Source: Lachnospiraceae bacterium
GTDB lineage: Bacteria > Bacillota > Clostridia > Lachnospirales > Lachnospiraceae
Assembly: GCA_902363835.1 (NCBI GenBank)
Contig: CABJBM010000005.1
Coordinates: forward strand, 124,001 to 188,000
Direction of reading: 5' to 3'
Length of the DNA stretch: 64,000 nt
Shown: piece after piece, positions 47,867-56,453 of the stretch
How the letters are laid out: each line of letters starts with the position of its first letter
How positions within the stretch are numbered: position 1 is the first letter of the stretch
Translations under genes and position numbers: made by a program
The notes under the pieces: model-generated
Told to the model about the DNA's origin: nothing
What the model saw: only the letters and a program-made list of their open reading frames with translations
Database searches by the model: none

Positions 47867-48679
47867 ATGAATTATCTGGTTTCCTTAATAAAAGAAATTG
47901 TTGCAAAAAGAAAGCTCATTCTGGATCTGTCAAAGGCGGATTTTAAAAAACGGTTTGTAGGCTCCTATTTTGGAATTGCATGGATGTTTTTACAGCCCAT
48001 GGCAACGGTTTTAGTATATTTTTTCGTATTTCAGATGGGGTTTAAGAGTGTGCCTCCTGTTCCGGAATATCCCTACGTGCTCTGGCTGATCCCAGGCATT
48101 GTGCCCTGGTTTTATTTCAGTGAAGTGCTGAACATGGGAACAGGCTGTCTTCAGGAATATAATTACCTGGTAAAAAAGGTGGTGTTCCGCGTGGAGATCC
48201 TGCCGGTCATTAAAATGATTTCCTGCCTTATGGTACATGGCATTTTTGCAGTTATTATGATCCTGGTATTTTTCTGCTACGGATATTTTCCAAAGGTAAG
48301 CTGGATCCAGATCCTGTATTATTCCTTTGCAAGCTCCATGCTGTCTCTGGCAATTGCGTATTTTACCAGTGCCATTCATGTGTTTTTCAAGGATATGGCA
48401 CAGATCATAGGGATCTGCCTGCAGTTTGGGATGTGGATGGTGCCCATTATGTGGGCGCCGGAAATGTTTCCCGCGATTCCCTCCTGGCTTCCGGTTCTGC
48501 TTAAGTTAAATCCCTTTTATTATATTGTAGCCGGATACCGGGACAGCATGCTCACCGGAAACTGGCTGACAGAACGTCCCACCCTGGGAATTTATTTCTG
48601 GTCAGTGACCATTGTCCTGATGCTTGTGGGACTGAAAGTATTTAAAAAGCTCCGACCACATTTTTCTGATGTGCTGTAA
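47867..48679 (+). CDS. polysaccharide ABC exporter permease (ABC-2, Wzm/TagG type)
   Basis: A 270-residue membrane protein with six hydrophobic segments. SKADFKKRFVGSYFGIAW near residue 22 and LKLNPFYYIVAGYRD near residue 209 are typical of O-antigen and teichoic acid exporters. It works with the Wzt-like ATPase encoded at 48862, across a 182-base gap that holds the structured element. It is 15 bases after rmlC. Confidence 0.92.
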   Translation: MNYLVSLIKEIVAKRKLILDLSKADFKKRFVGSYFGIAWMFLQPMATVLVYFFVFQMGFKSVPPVPEYPYVLWLIPGIVPWFYFSEVLNMGTGCLQEYNYLVKKVVFRVEILPVIKMISCLMVHGIFAVIMILVFFCYGYFPKVSWIQILYYSFASSMLSLAIAYFTSAIHVFFKDMAQIIGICLQFGMWMVPIMWAPEMFPAIPSWLPVLLKLNPFYYIVAGYRDSMLTGNWLTERPTLGIYFWSVTIVLMLVGLKVFKKLRPHFSDVL

Positions 48680-48686
48680 CTTTCAC

Positions 48687-48839
48687 GAAAGCAATGAGTA
48701 GTGCGAAATATGACAGAAAAAGTTTTTCGTTGTGCTCGCACATAAGAAAAACCTTTCCTGGCATATTTCATAGGGAGAATGCCCGTGAGCTGGGGAAACT
48801 GAAAGTTTCCCCAGCTGCACTACGGACTCAAGGTATAAT
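48687..48839 (+). ncRNA. Structured intergenic element, copy 1
   Basis: About 153 bases. An outer stem (GAGTAGTGC 48696-48704 with GCACTA-CGGA-CTC 48817-48829) encloses a 24-position stem (48705-48728 with 48746-48769, 21 pairs) whose loop holds GTGCTCGCAC, and a 13-bp hairpin (48788-48800 with 48804-48816). It ends in CTCAAGGTATAAT. Base changes relative to copy 2 at 55567 keep the pairs in both main stems. No known RNA family was recognised; whether it is a leader RNA, an antitermination signal or a mobile repeat is open. Confidence 0.6.
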
Positions 48840-48861
48840 TTAACGTAACATGGAGGATTCA

Positions 48862-50208
48862 ATGTCCGTAGAACCGAACAACAAAGCAATCACTGTAAAC
48901 AACGTAACAAAAATTTACAAACTATACGACAAGCCTGTTGACCGATTAAAAGAGGCTTTAAGCGTAACCCACAAAAACTACCACCGTGATTTCTACGCCT
49001 TAAACGGCATTTCTTTTGAGGTAGAAAAAGGACAGACCGTAGGAATCATCGGAACCAACGGATCAGGCAAGTCCACCATATTAAAAATCATTACCGGAGT
49101 CCTGACTCCGACTTCAGGCACCCTGGAGGTAAACGGAGTGATTTCCGCCCTTTTGGAGCTGGGAGCCGGTTTTAACATGGATTACACGGGAATCGAAAAC
49201 ATTTACATGAACGGCACCATGATGGGATTCTCCAAAAAAGAAATGGATAGGAAACTTCAGGACATCCTGGATTTTGCAGACATCGGAGATTTTGTCTATC
49301 AGCCTGTAAAGACCTATTCAAGCGGTATGTTCGTCCGCCTGGCATTTGCCCTTGCAATTAACGTGGAGCCTGAGATCCTTATCGTTGACGAGGCATTGTC
49401 CGTTGGAGACGTATTTTTCCAGGCCAAATGCTACCGCCGCATGGAAGAGATCCGCCGGAACGGAACCACTATTTTAATGGTTACACATGATATGGGCGCA
49501 ATTATCAAATATTGTGACCGTGTTGTTGTCTTAAATAAAGGAAATTTTATTGCCGAGGGAGAGCCTGGGAAAATGGTGGATCTCTATAAAAAGATCCTTG
49601 CCAATCAAATGGACGACCTTGGGGAAGATCTGGAAGAGATAAGAAAGGGCATATTAAGCGATTTTTCCGGGGAGCAGGCTTCCGTTCAGATGCAGTCCCA
49701 AAGCTCCCGTCAGCAAGGGTTTATGAAGGAAAAGCTGACCATTAACCCCAACCGCACGGAATACGGCGACAAAAGGGCGGAGATCGTGGATTTCGGGCTT
49801 TTAGACGAAAGAGGAAATGTGACGAACCTTCTGCTGAAAGGGGAACGCTTTACCATTAAGGAGCGGATCCATTTTCATACGGAAATCGAGACGCCCATTT
49901 TTACCTATACCATCAAGGATAAACGCGGAGCCGATTTAACCGGAACCAACACCATGTACGAGGCCTCTGATGTGCAGGCCGTGGGAAAAGGCGATGAATA
50001 TGAGGTGGAATTTAACCAGAAAATGACCCTTCAGGGAGGGGAGTATCTCCTTTCCATGAGCTGCACCGGATTTGAAAACGGAGAACATGTGGTTTACCAC
50101 CGCCTGTATGACATCGCAAATATTACGGTCATTTCCAATAAAAATACGGTAGGTATTTATGATATGGAACCGGAAGTAAGCTTACAGCTTTACCGGGCAG
50201 GAGAGTGA
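48862..50208 (+). CDS. polysaccharide ABC exporter ATPase with C-terminal Wzt-like domain
   Basis: A 448-residue protein. The ABC domain has Walker A GTNGSGKST (Lys70), signature YSSGM and Walker B ILIVDEAL. After about residue 260 a beta-rich domain follows (residues about 290-440, GDKRAEIVDFGLLDERG, FTYTIKDKRGADLTGTNT) that resembles the Wzt carbohydrate-binding domain, which recognises a capped glycan before export. The start at 48862 has GGAGG 5 bases upstream; the ATG at 48850 contains that site. It pairs with the permease at 47867. Confidence 0.92.
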   Translation: MSVEPNNKAITVNNVTKIYKLYDKPVDRLKEALSVTHKNYHRDFYALNGISFEVEKGQTVGIIGTNGSGKSTILKIITGVLTPTSGTLEVNGVISALLELGAGFNMDYTGIENIYMNGTMMGFSKKEMDRKLQDILDFADIGDFVYQPVKTYSSGMFVRLAFALAINVEPEILIVDEALSVGDVFFQAKCYRRMEEIRRNGTTILMVTHDMGAIIKYCDRVVVLNKGNFIAEGEPGKMVDLYKKILANQMDDLGEDLEEIRKGILSDFSGEQASVQMQSQSSRQQGFMKEKLTINPNRTEYGDKRAEIVDFGLLDERGNVTNLLLKGERFTIKERIHFHTEIETPIFTYTIKDKRGADLTGTNTMYEASDVQAVGKGDEYEVEFNQKMTLQGGEYLLSMSCTGFENGEHVVYHRLYDIANITVISNKNTVGIYDMEPEVSLQLYRAGE

Positions 50209-50221
50209 GGAGGAAACGTCC

Positions 50222-51004
50222 ATGAATGATATCAGCCCTGAACTTAAAAATCTGTTTATAAAATACCATGGAGATACAAAAAAGCTGCTGCAGGAAAATC
50301 CCAGTCTGGATTACATGTACGCTTTATCCGATATACGAGAGAACCTGCTGGAATGGTATGAATTTGATGAGGCGGCCTCTCTGCTTCAGGTGGGATCTGA
50401 TTACGGTGCCTTAACGGGCTTATACAGCAGGCGGGTGAGACAGGTGACCGTCCTTGATCCGGATGGCCGCAATCTGTCAGTCAACCGTTTGCGCAACGAG
50501 GGAAAAGAGAACATCCGGTATATCACAGGTGACCTGGACTCCTTTGAAGAGGAGGAAGGCTTTGATTATATTGTGATGGCAGGATCTTTAAGCCAGCCCT
50601 ATGACAGGCATATAAGAAAGGCAAAATCTCTTTTAAAGCCGGAAGGAAAGCTGATCCTTTCCATATGCAACCGTTTGGGCCTTAAATATCAGGCCGGTGC
50701 GGTTCCTGACCGGGACCGCCTTTCCAGGTCAGAGATTTTAGACCTTTTGTGCGGAGAAGACGGAAAGCAGGGGAAAGCGGAATTCTATTATCCAATGCCT
50801 GACTACCGCCTGCCCATTACCCTGTATTCCGATGGACATCTGCCGGGCAAAGGGGATTTAACACACGCCATTCTTGCTTATGATTATCCGAAATATTTGA
50901 GATTTGATCTGGGAAAGATGTTTGACGAGGTATGTGAGGGAAAGCAGTTTGAGACATTTGCCAATTCATTTTTAACCATTTGGAGCAGCCATGAAGAAAA
51001 TTAA
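50222..51004 (+). CDS. class I SAM-dependent methyltransferase
   Basis: A 260-residue protein with a Rossmann methyltransferase core. LLQVGSDYGALT near residue 57 is motif I in a slightly unusual form (GSDYG instead of GxGxG), VTVLDPD motif II, YITGDLDSF motif III, and FDYIVMAGSL motif IV. It overlaps the large GT gene by 14 bases and follows the Wzt-like gene, so it may modify the glycan, possibly as a chain-ending cap read by the Wzt-like domain. The substrate is unproven. Confidence 0.8.
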   Translation: MNDISPELKNLFIKYHGDTKKLLQENPSLDYMYALSDIRENLLEWYEFDEAASLLQVGSDYGALTGLYSRRVRQVTVLDPDGRNLSVNRLRNEGKENIRYITGDLDSFEEEEGFDYIVMAGSLSQPYDRHIRKAKSLLKPEGKLILSICNRLGLKYQAGAVPDRDRLSRSEILDLLCGEDGKQGKAEFYYPMPDYRLPITLYSDGHLPGKGDLTHAILAYDYPKYLRFDLGKMFDEVCEGKQFETFANSFLTIWSSHEEN

Positions 51005-54000
51005 CTTTGTAAAATACAATAGTACCCGCAGGGAAGCGTTCCAGATACGGACCAGTCTGGTGGAAGAGGATGGCTATCCTTTTGTGGAAAAGACAGCCTT
51101 AAAGCCTGAGGGTGTTGCCCATATAAAATCCCTTGGGGAAAAATATAAAAGCCTTTCGTCACAAAACCAGAGGCTAAAGGTTGCCGGAGTTTCCATAAGT
51201 CCGGATGGAGGGACTGCCCGTTTTGACTTCCTTAAGGGGCAGACCCTTTCCGAGCTTTTGGGAAAAGAGATCCATGAGGGAAAGGTTTCCGTATCCCACA
51301 TGGAAGACGGGCTTTCCCTGATTCTGGGCGTAAAGGAAAACTGTATCATCCCCTTTACCCTTACGCCTGAATTTGAAGAGGTTTTCGGAAGGCTCACAGA
51401 GGCTGATGAAGGCCCTGAGGGCATATCTTTGCACTCCATAAAGCGGGGTGAGCCCTGCCCGGAAAACATGGGCGGGAAATATGAAAGCATAAAAAAAGAC
51501 TGGGCATTTAAAACCTCCAACATTGACTGCCTTTTTGAGAACATTATGATGACCGAAGACGGTCCTTACTGCCTGGACTATGAATGGGTATTTTCTTTTC
51601 CGGTTCCAGTCACCTTTATAAAGTTCCGGGTCCTTTATTATTTTTATGAGCAGTATAAAAGTCTTTTGTCCTATGGCTCCCTGGAAGCTTTTATGGAAGA
51701 ATTCGGTGTGGAAACAGAGCGCCTGGACATCTATGGGGAAATGGAACGCCGCTTCCAGGAATATGTCCATGGAGAGAATCAGCAGATTTATCTGGTCAAC
51801 TACATGCAGGAAACCCATGCCCTGCCTGAGGATATGTATGGCTTTTCTCAGGTGATTGATGAGACAAAGGAGCGCCTTTCCCAGATGGAGATGGAGATAC
51901 GGGAAAAGGATGTGCTCATCACCAGGCAGCAGGAGGAAAAGCGCCTGACTGACAATCATGTGGCCAACCAGGAAATGATCATCCAGACCCTTCGGACAGA
52001 TTGCAAAGATATGCAGGAAATGATCGCCTGCCTTCAGGGCCATGAGGCATTGACCTACCGTGCCAGAAGAAAGCTGGGAAGAATCTTCAACGAAAAGTTT
52101 CCAAAGGGAACCAGAAAGCGGAAGCTGCTGTTTTATGCCAGGGATACGGTGTTCCATCCCATAAAATCCTTCCGCCTCTATACAACAGAAGAGGGAAGGA
52201 ATCTGATTGAAGGGGACATGAAGATCGGAGAAGCCTACCGGGTCCATGGAAAGCTCCGTTTTGTAAAAGAGGGCCATCCCATGGTATCCATCGTCATCCC
52301 GGTATACAATCAAATCCACTATACCTACGCCTGCCTTGCCTCGATTCTGGAGCATACCAGGGATGTGGTGTATGAAGTCATCATAGCGGACGATGTTTCT
52401 ACGGATGCAACGGCTGAGCTTTCAAAATTTACGGAAAACCTGGTCATATGCCGCAATGAAACCAACCAGGGATTTTTACGGAACTGCAACCAGGCTGCCA
52501 GGGCTGCCAGGGGAAAATATATTATGTTCCTTAACAATGACACCCAGGTGACAGAAGGATGGTTAAGCAGTCTTGTAAACTTAATTGAATCTGATTCCAC
52601 CATCGGCATGGTCGGCTCCAAGCTGGTTTATCCTGACGGACGCCTTCAGGAAGCCGGAGGGATCATTTTCCGTGACGGCTCCGGGTGGAATTACGGACGC
52701 CTTGACGATCCTGACAAGCCGGAATACAACTATGTAAAAGATGTGGACTATATATCCGGGGCCGCCATACTTCTTTCCAATGATTTATGGAAACGGATCG
52801 GCGGATTTGACGACCGCTTTGCCCCTGCTTATTGTGAGGATTCCGACCTTGCTTTTGAAGTTCGAAAGGCGGGCCTTCGGGTGGTTTACCAGCCTCTTTC
52901 CAAGGTGATCCACTTTGAGGGCATTTCCAACGGAACGGATGTCAATGGTTCAGGCCTTAAAAGGTATCAGGTGGAAAATGGCCGTAAGTTAAAGGAAAAA
53001 TGGGCGGCTGAACTGAAACAGCAGAGTGAAAACGACGGAAATCCTGATGTTTTCCGGGCCAGAGAGAGAAGTCAGGGCAAGGATATCATCCTGGTGGTGG
53101 ACCATTATGTTCCCACTTATGACCGGGATGCCGGTTCCAAGACTACCTTCCAGTATTTGAAGATGTTCTTAGAAAAGGGTTATACAGTGAAATTCCTTGG
53201 AGACAATTTCCTTCATGAAGAACCTTATTCCACCGCTTTGCAGCAAATGGGGATTGAGATCCTTTACGGAAGGGAATACCAGGTAAAGATCTGGGACTGG
53301 TTAAAGGATCATGGAAACGACATTAAGGTGGCCTATTTGAACCGTCCTCATATTGCTGCCAAGTATGTGGATTTTATCAAGGATAAAACAAACATTAAGA
53401 TGATTTATTATGGACATGATCTACACTTTTTAAGAGAAGGCAGGGAGTATGAGCTGACCGGAGATCCAAAGAAAAGGGAATCCTCCGAATACTGGAAGTC
53501 AGTGGAGCTCCGCCTCATGAGAAAGGCTGCGGTATCCTATTATCCGTCTTATGTGGAGCGGGAGGCTATTCATGAAATAGAGCCTTCCATCCGTGTGAAA
53601 GCCATTGTGGCCTATGTCTATGAAAAATTCCTAAACCACATTCCTGATGATTTTGAAAAGAGGGAAGGGATCTTATTTGTGGGTGGATTTGCCCATCCGC
53701 CGAATGCGGATGCGGTTTTATGGTTTGCACAGGAAATATTCCCCCTTATCCGGGAAAAGATTCCCATGAATTTCTATATCGTGGGTTCCAAGGTGACGGA
53801 TGAAATTAAGGCTTTGGAGCAGCCTGGCAGCGGGATCATTGTAAAGGGATTTGTATCAGAAGAAGAACTGGCAAGGCTGTATTTAAGCTGCCGGTTGGTG
53901 GTAGTGCCGCTGCGTTACGGCGCAGGGGTTAAGGGAAAGGTCATTGAAGCCTTATATAACGGCGCACCTGTTGTCACTACTTCCATCGGAGCAGAGGGCA

Positions 54001-54179
54001 TTCCTGAGGCAGACAAGGTTATGGTGGTGAGAGATGAACCCGTATCCTTTGCGGAGGAAGTGGTCTCCCTGTATCAGAATTCGGACCGGTGCAGGCAGAT
54101 GTGTCTGGAGACTCAGAATTATATCCGCAGATATCACAGCATAGAGGCGGCCTGGGATGTAATCGGAGAAGATTTTTAA
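50991..54179 (+). CDS. 1062-residue fusion: kinase-like domain, coiled coil, GT2 and GT4
   Basis: Residues about 1-285 look like a protein-kinase/aminoglycoside-phosphotransferase-type fold; a run near 178-198 with NIDCLFENIM and LDYEW matches the catalytic-loop Asn and the metal Asp positions of such kinases. Residues about 287-350 are a charged coiled coil. From 431 a GT2 domain starts (SIVIPVYNQI, ADDVSTDAT, FLNNDTQ, and a C-terminal CEDSDLAFE). From about 697 a GT4 domain follows (YDRDAGSKTTF, GGFAHPPNADAV, GAGVKGKVIEALYNG, TTSIGAEGI). The protein could add two sugars, and the N-terminal part may phosphorylate or cap the chain. The kinase reading is by pattern only. Confidence 0.8.
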   Translation: MKKINFVKYNSTRREAFQIRTSLVEEDGYPFVEKTALKPEGVAHIKSLGEKYKSLSSQNQRLKVAGVSISPDGGTARFDFLKGQTLSELLGKEIHEGKVSVSHMEDGLSLILGVKENCIIPFTLTPEFEEVFGRLTEADEGPEGISLHSIKRGEPCPENMGGKYESIKKDWAFKTSNIDCLFENIMMTEDGPYCLDYEWVFSFPVPVTFIKFRVLYYFYEQYKSLLSYGSLEAFMEEFGVETERLDIYGEMERRFQEYVHGENQQIYLVNYMQETHALPEDMYGFSQVIDETKERLSQMEMEIREKDVLITRQQEEKRLTDNHVANQEMIIQTLRTDCKDMQEMIACLQGHEALTYRARRKLGRIFNEKFPKGTRKRKLLFYARDTVFHPIKSFRLYTTEEGRNLIEGDMKIGEAYRVHGKLRFVKEGHPMVSIVIPVYNQIHYTYACLASILEHTRDVVYEVIIADDVSTDATAELSKFTENLVICRNETNQGFLRNCNQAARAARGKYIMFLNNDTQVTEGWLSSLVNLIESDSTIGMVGSKLVYPDGRLQEAGGIIFRDGSGWNYGRLDDPDKPEYNYVKDVDYISGAAILLSNDLWKRIGGFDDRFAPAYCEDSDLAFEVRKAGLRVVYQPLSKVIHFEGISNGTDVNGSGLKRYQVENGRKLKEKWAAELKQQSENDGNPDVFRARERSQGKDIILVVDHYVPTYDRDAGSKTTFQYLKMFLEKGYTVKFLGDNFLHEEPYSTALQQMGIEILYGREYQVKIWDWLKDHGNDIKVAYLNRPHIAAKYVDFIKDKTNIKMIYYGHDLHFLREGREYELTGDPKKRESSEYWKSVELRLMRKAAVSYYPSYVEREAIHEIEPSIRVKAIVAYVYEKFLNHIPDDFEKREGILFVGGFAHPPNADAVLWFAQEIFPLIREKIPMNFYIVGSKVTDEIKALEQPGSGIIVKGFVSEEELARLYLSCRLVVVPLRYGAGVKGKVIEALYNGAPVVTTSIGAEGIPEADKVMVVRDEPVSFAEEVVSLYQNSDRCRQMCLETQNYIRRYHSIEAAWDVIGEDF

Positions 54180-54438
54180 AGGTAAAGCTTAAAGGATCCG
54201 CGTCCCGGCAGGGGACTGTGCCATTTAAGGCATGGCTTTGCCGGAGGCGGATTGGGCAGACTTATATTGACGGGAGTTCAAGTCTCCTTCCAAGATAAAA
54301 CCTCCGTCGGATTGCGCAGGCACCCGGATGTATGGTACCATACAGAGTATGAGGTGCGCCTTACAGCAAGCATGACTGATCATATTTGTATTGGGAAAAA
54401 GGGCAAAGGAGAAGGTGAGAAGAAAGGAAGAGGATTAC

Positions 54439-55530
54439 ATGGAAGAGAAAAAAAGAGACCGGTTTCTGTTCTGGGATATTTTAAAAGGGATTGGAATCGT
54501 GTCCATTGTGTTTGGTCATTCCCAGAATCTGGGAATTGCCATTCGGACAGTGTATTATTATCATCTGGCCATATTCTTTTTCGTTTCAGGATACCTGTAT
54601 AATGAAGAGCGCTATGGGGATGCCCCCTTTGACTTTTTTGCACGAAGGCTGAAGAATATGTGGGTGCCCTATTTCTGTTATGGGAGCATGTTTGTTTTAT
54701 TACATAACCTCCTTTCCTGGTTCCTGCTTTTTCCGTCAGATGCCTACTACGGCAAAAAAGAAATGCTTCTTGCCATGGGAAACACCTTGTTCCTTCGCTG
54801 CCCGGAAGGCCCGTCAGGCGCCATGTGGTTCGTGCCTCTCATGCTGGCCGCAGGGACAGTCTTTTCAGCTATTTTCTGGTTTTGCCGGAGTTATCTTCCG
54901 GCTGCCTTCCGGCCATGGGCCGTTGCAGTTCTATGCATTGGAACCGGGCTTTTTGGAGCGGTTCTCAGCAGGAAGGAGATATTTTTAAGCTACCACCTTC
55001 AGACTGCCTTATTGGTGATCCCCATTTACTATGGAGGATATGCCCTGCGGACCTGGAAAATCCCCATTGAAAAATATGTAACATGGTATGGAGCGGCCGC
55101 ATGCGGAGGACTTTTCTATTATTTCCTGATGTTTACCGGGGAAAGTGTAGAGCTGTCTGCCAATCAGATACCTGGGGGAATTAATTTCTATATCATTTCC
55201 GCTGCCGGCATTTATCTCTGCTGCTTTGTGGCAAAATGTCTGCAAAAGGCTCCTAAGGCCGGGAAAGCTGCGGCTCTGCTTGGGAAGTATTCCTTTGATA
55301 TCATGGCTCTTCATTTCCTGGTGTTTAAAATCTGTGACCGGATTTATGCCCAGATGATCCTGGAACCTGCGGAAAATCAGGGGGGCTTCCCTCACTCCTA
55401 TCCGGAGCTTCATGTCATCTATCTTGTTCTGGGATTGATCCTTCCTGTATTTTTTGCAATGGGAGCCAGGAAAGCCATTCATAACCTGGGCCATGTGTTC
55501 CGGACCTGGGCAGGGAGTTCGCAGAAATGA
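54439..55530 (+). CDS. acyltransferase family 3 membrane protein
   Basis: A 363-residue protein with about 10 hydrophobic segments. WDILKGIGIVSIVFGHSQ near residue 12 holds the conserved His of the OafA/NolL-type family, and PSGAMWFVPLML near residue 127 is also typical. It probably adds acetyl or another acyl group to a glycan. The start at 54439 has GGAAGAGG about 5 bases upstream; the frame is open to 54391, but those 16 residues are very basic and lack support. The 259 bases before it hold no clear gene. Confidence 0.86.
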   Translation: MEEKKRDRFLFWDILKGIGIVSIVFGHSQNLGIAIRTVYYYHLAIFFFVSGYLYNEERYGDAPFDFFARRLKNMWVPYFCYGSMFVLLHNLLSWFLLFPSDAYYGKKEMLLAMGNTLFLRCPEGPSGAMWFVPLMLAAGTVFSAIFWFCRSYLPAAFRPWAVAVLCIGTGLFGAVLSRKEIFLSYHLQTALLVIPIYYGGYALRTWKIPIEKYVTWYGAAACGGLFYYFLMFTGESVELSANQIPGGINFYIISAAGIYLCCFVAKCLQKAPKAGKAAALLGKYSFDIMALHFLVFKICDRIYAQMILEPAENQGGFPHSYPELHVIYLVLGLILPVFFAMGARKAIHNLGHVFRTWAGSSQK

Positions 55531-55557
55531 TCTTTATGGATTGTTATAAAAGATATA

Positions 55558-55566
55558 TGATATACT
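55558..55566 (+). promoter_or_regulatory. Probable extended -10 promoter before structured element copy 2
   Basis: TGA-TATACT ends one base before the element begins, so a transcript would start inside the element's 5' end. The -35 region is weak. Confidence 0.45.
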
Positions 55567-55667
55567 GAAAGCAATGAGCAGTGCGAAATAAGGCATAAAA
55601 AGATTTTCGTTGTGCTTGCACATAAGAAAATCTTTTTATGAGCTGCACTGCGGACTCAAGATATAAT
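55567..55667 (+). ncRNA. Structured intergenic element, copy 2
   Basis: About 101 bases. The outer stem is GAGCAGTGC (55576-55584) with GCACTG-CGGA-CTC (55645-55657), and the inner 15-bp perfect stem is CATAAAAAGATTTTC (55594-55608) with GAAAATCTTTTTATG (55626-55640), with GTGCTTGCAC in its loop. It lacks the 13-bp hairpin of copy 1 and ends in CTCAAGATATAAT. It leads the heptose genes. Confidence 0.6.
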
Positions 55668-55700
55668 ACCCATTAGAAATGATATCAGGAGGATACAAAC

Positions 55701-56435
55701 ATGCAGGCAGTTTTACTGGCAGGAGGCCTTGGAACGCGCCTTCGTTCCGTGGTAAACGACAGACCAAAGCCAATGGCTCTGATCGGAGACAAGCCTTTTA
55801 TGGAATATGTGGTATTGGAGCTGACCAGGCAGGGTGTAACAGAAATCATTTTTGCCGTAGGTTATAAGGGCTCCATGGTAGAAGAATATTTCAAGGACGG
55901 AACCCAGTGGGGAATCCAGGTTTCCTATGCTTACGAGGAAGAACTTCTGGGAACTGCAGGAGCCATTAAAAATGCCGGGTCCAAGGTAACAGAGGACCGG
56001 TTCCTTGTATTAAATGCCGATACCTTTTACCAGATCGACTACAGCAGGCTCACATCCCTTAGCACAGAGCGTAATCTTGACATGGCCCTGGTGCTTCGGG
56101 AGGTATCTGATGTGTCCCGCTACGGACAGGCTGTCCTGGAAGACGGCTGGCTTAAGGCGTTTAATGAAAAGACTGAGGAAAAACGCAAGGGAACCATAAA
56201 CGGAGGCATTTATTACCTAAAGCGGGAACTGCTTGATGAGATTCCCGAAGGAAAGGTGTCCTTAGAACAGGATATGATTCCAAAGTGGCTTTCAGAGGGA
56301 AAAAAGCTGGGCGGTTTTGTAAGCGGCGGGTATTTCATTGATATCGGAATTCCGGAGGATTATTACCGGTTTGGGGAAGATGTAAAAAAACACACTACGG
56401 ATACACCTTTTTGCCAGGAAGCGTGGCAGAAATAG
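55701..56435 (+). CDS. hddC: D-glycero-D-manno-heptose 1-phosphate guanylyltransferase
   Basis: A 244-residue nucleotidyltransferase with the signature LAGGLGTRLRSV (residues 6-17), KPMALIGDKPF and LNADTF near residue 102. Alone it could be any sugar-1-phosphate nucleotidyltransferase; HddC is chosen because HddA, GmhB and GmhA genes follow. It would make GDP-D-glycero-alpha-D-manno-heptose. A strong AGGAGG ribosome site lies about 8 bases upstream. Confidence 0.85.
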   Translation: MQAVLLAGGLGTRLRSVVNDRPKPMALIGDKPFMEYVVLELTRQGVTEIIFAVGYKGSMVEEYFKDGTQWGIQVSYAYEEELLGTAGAIKNAGSKVTEDRFLVLNADTFYQIDYSRLTSLSTERNLDMALVLREVSDVSRYGQAVLEDGWLKAFNEKTEEKRKGTINGGIYYLKRELLDEIPEGKVSLEQDMIPKWLSEGKKLGGFVSGGYFIDIGIPEDYYRFGEDVKKHTTDTPFCQEAWQK

Positions 56436-56453
56436 GAAAGGAGAGGTAAACCT

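Noticed and set aside
54230..54310. tRNA-like stretch with a Leu-type D-arm similarity (GGATTGGGCAGAC) and a T-arm-like GGGAGTTCAAGTCTCCT
   Set aside because: No acceptor stem or anticodon arm can be formed around them; the bases after the T-arm have no complement at the right distance. It is at best a fossil and is probably chance.
54252..54602. 116-codon plus-strand frame before and across the acyltransferase start
   Set aside because: It overlaps the acyltransferase in another frame, is rich in Gly/Lys/Arg without motifs, and lacks a ribosome site.
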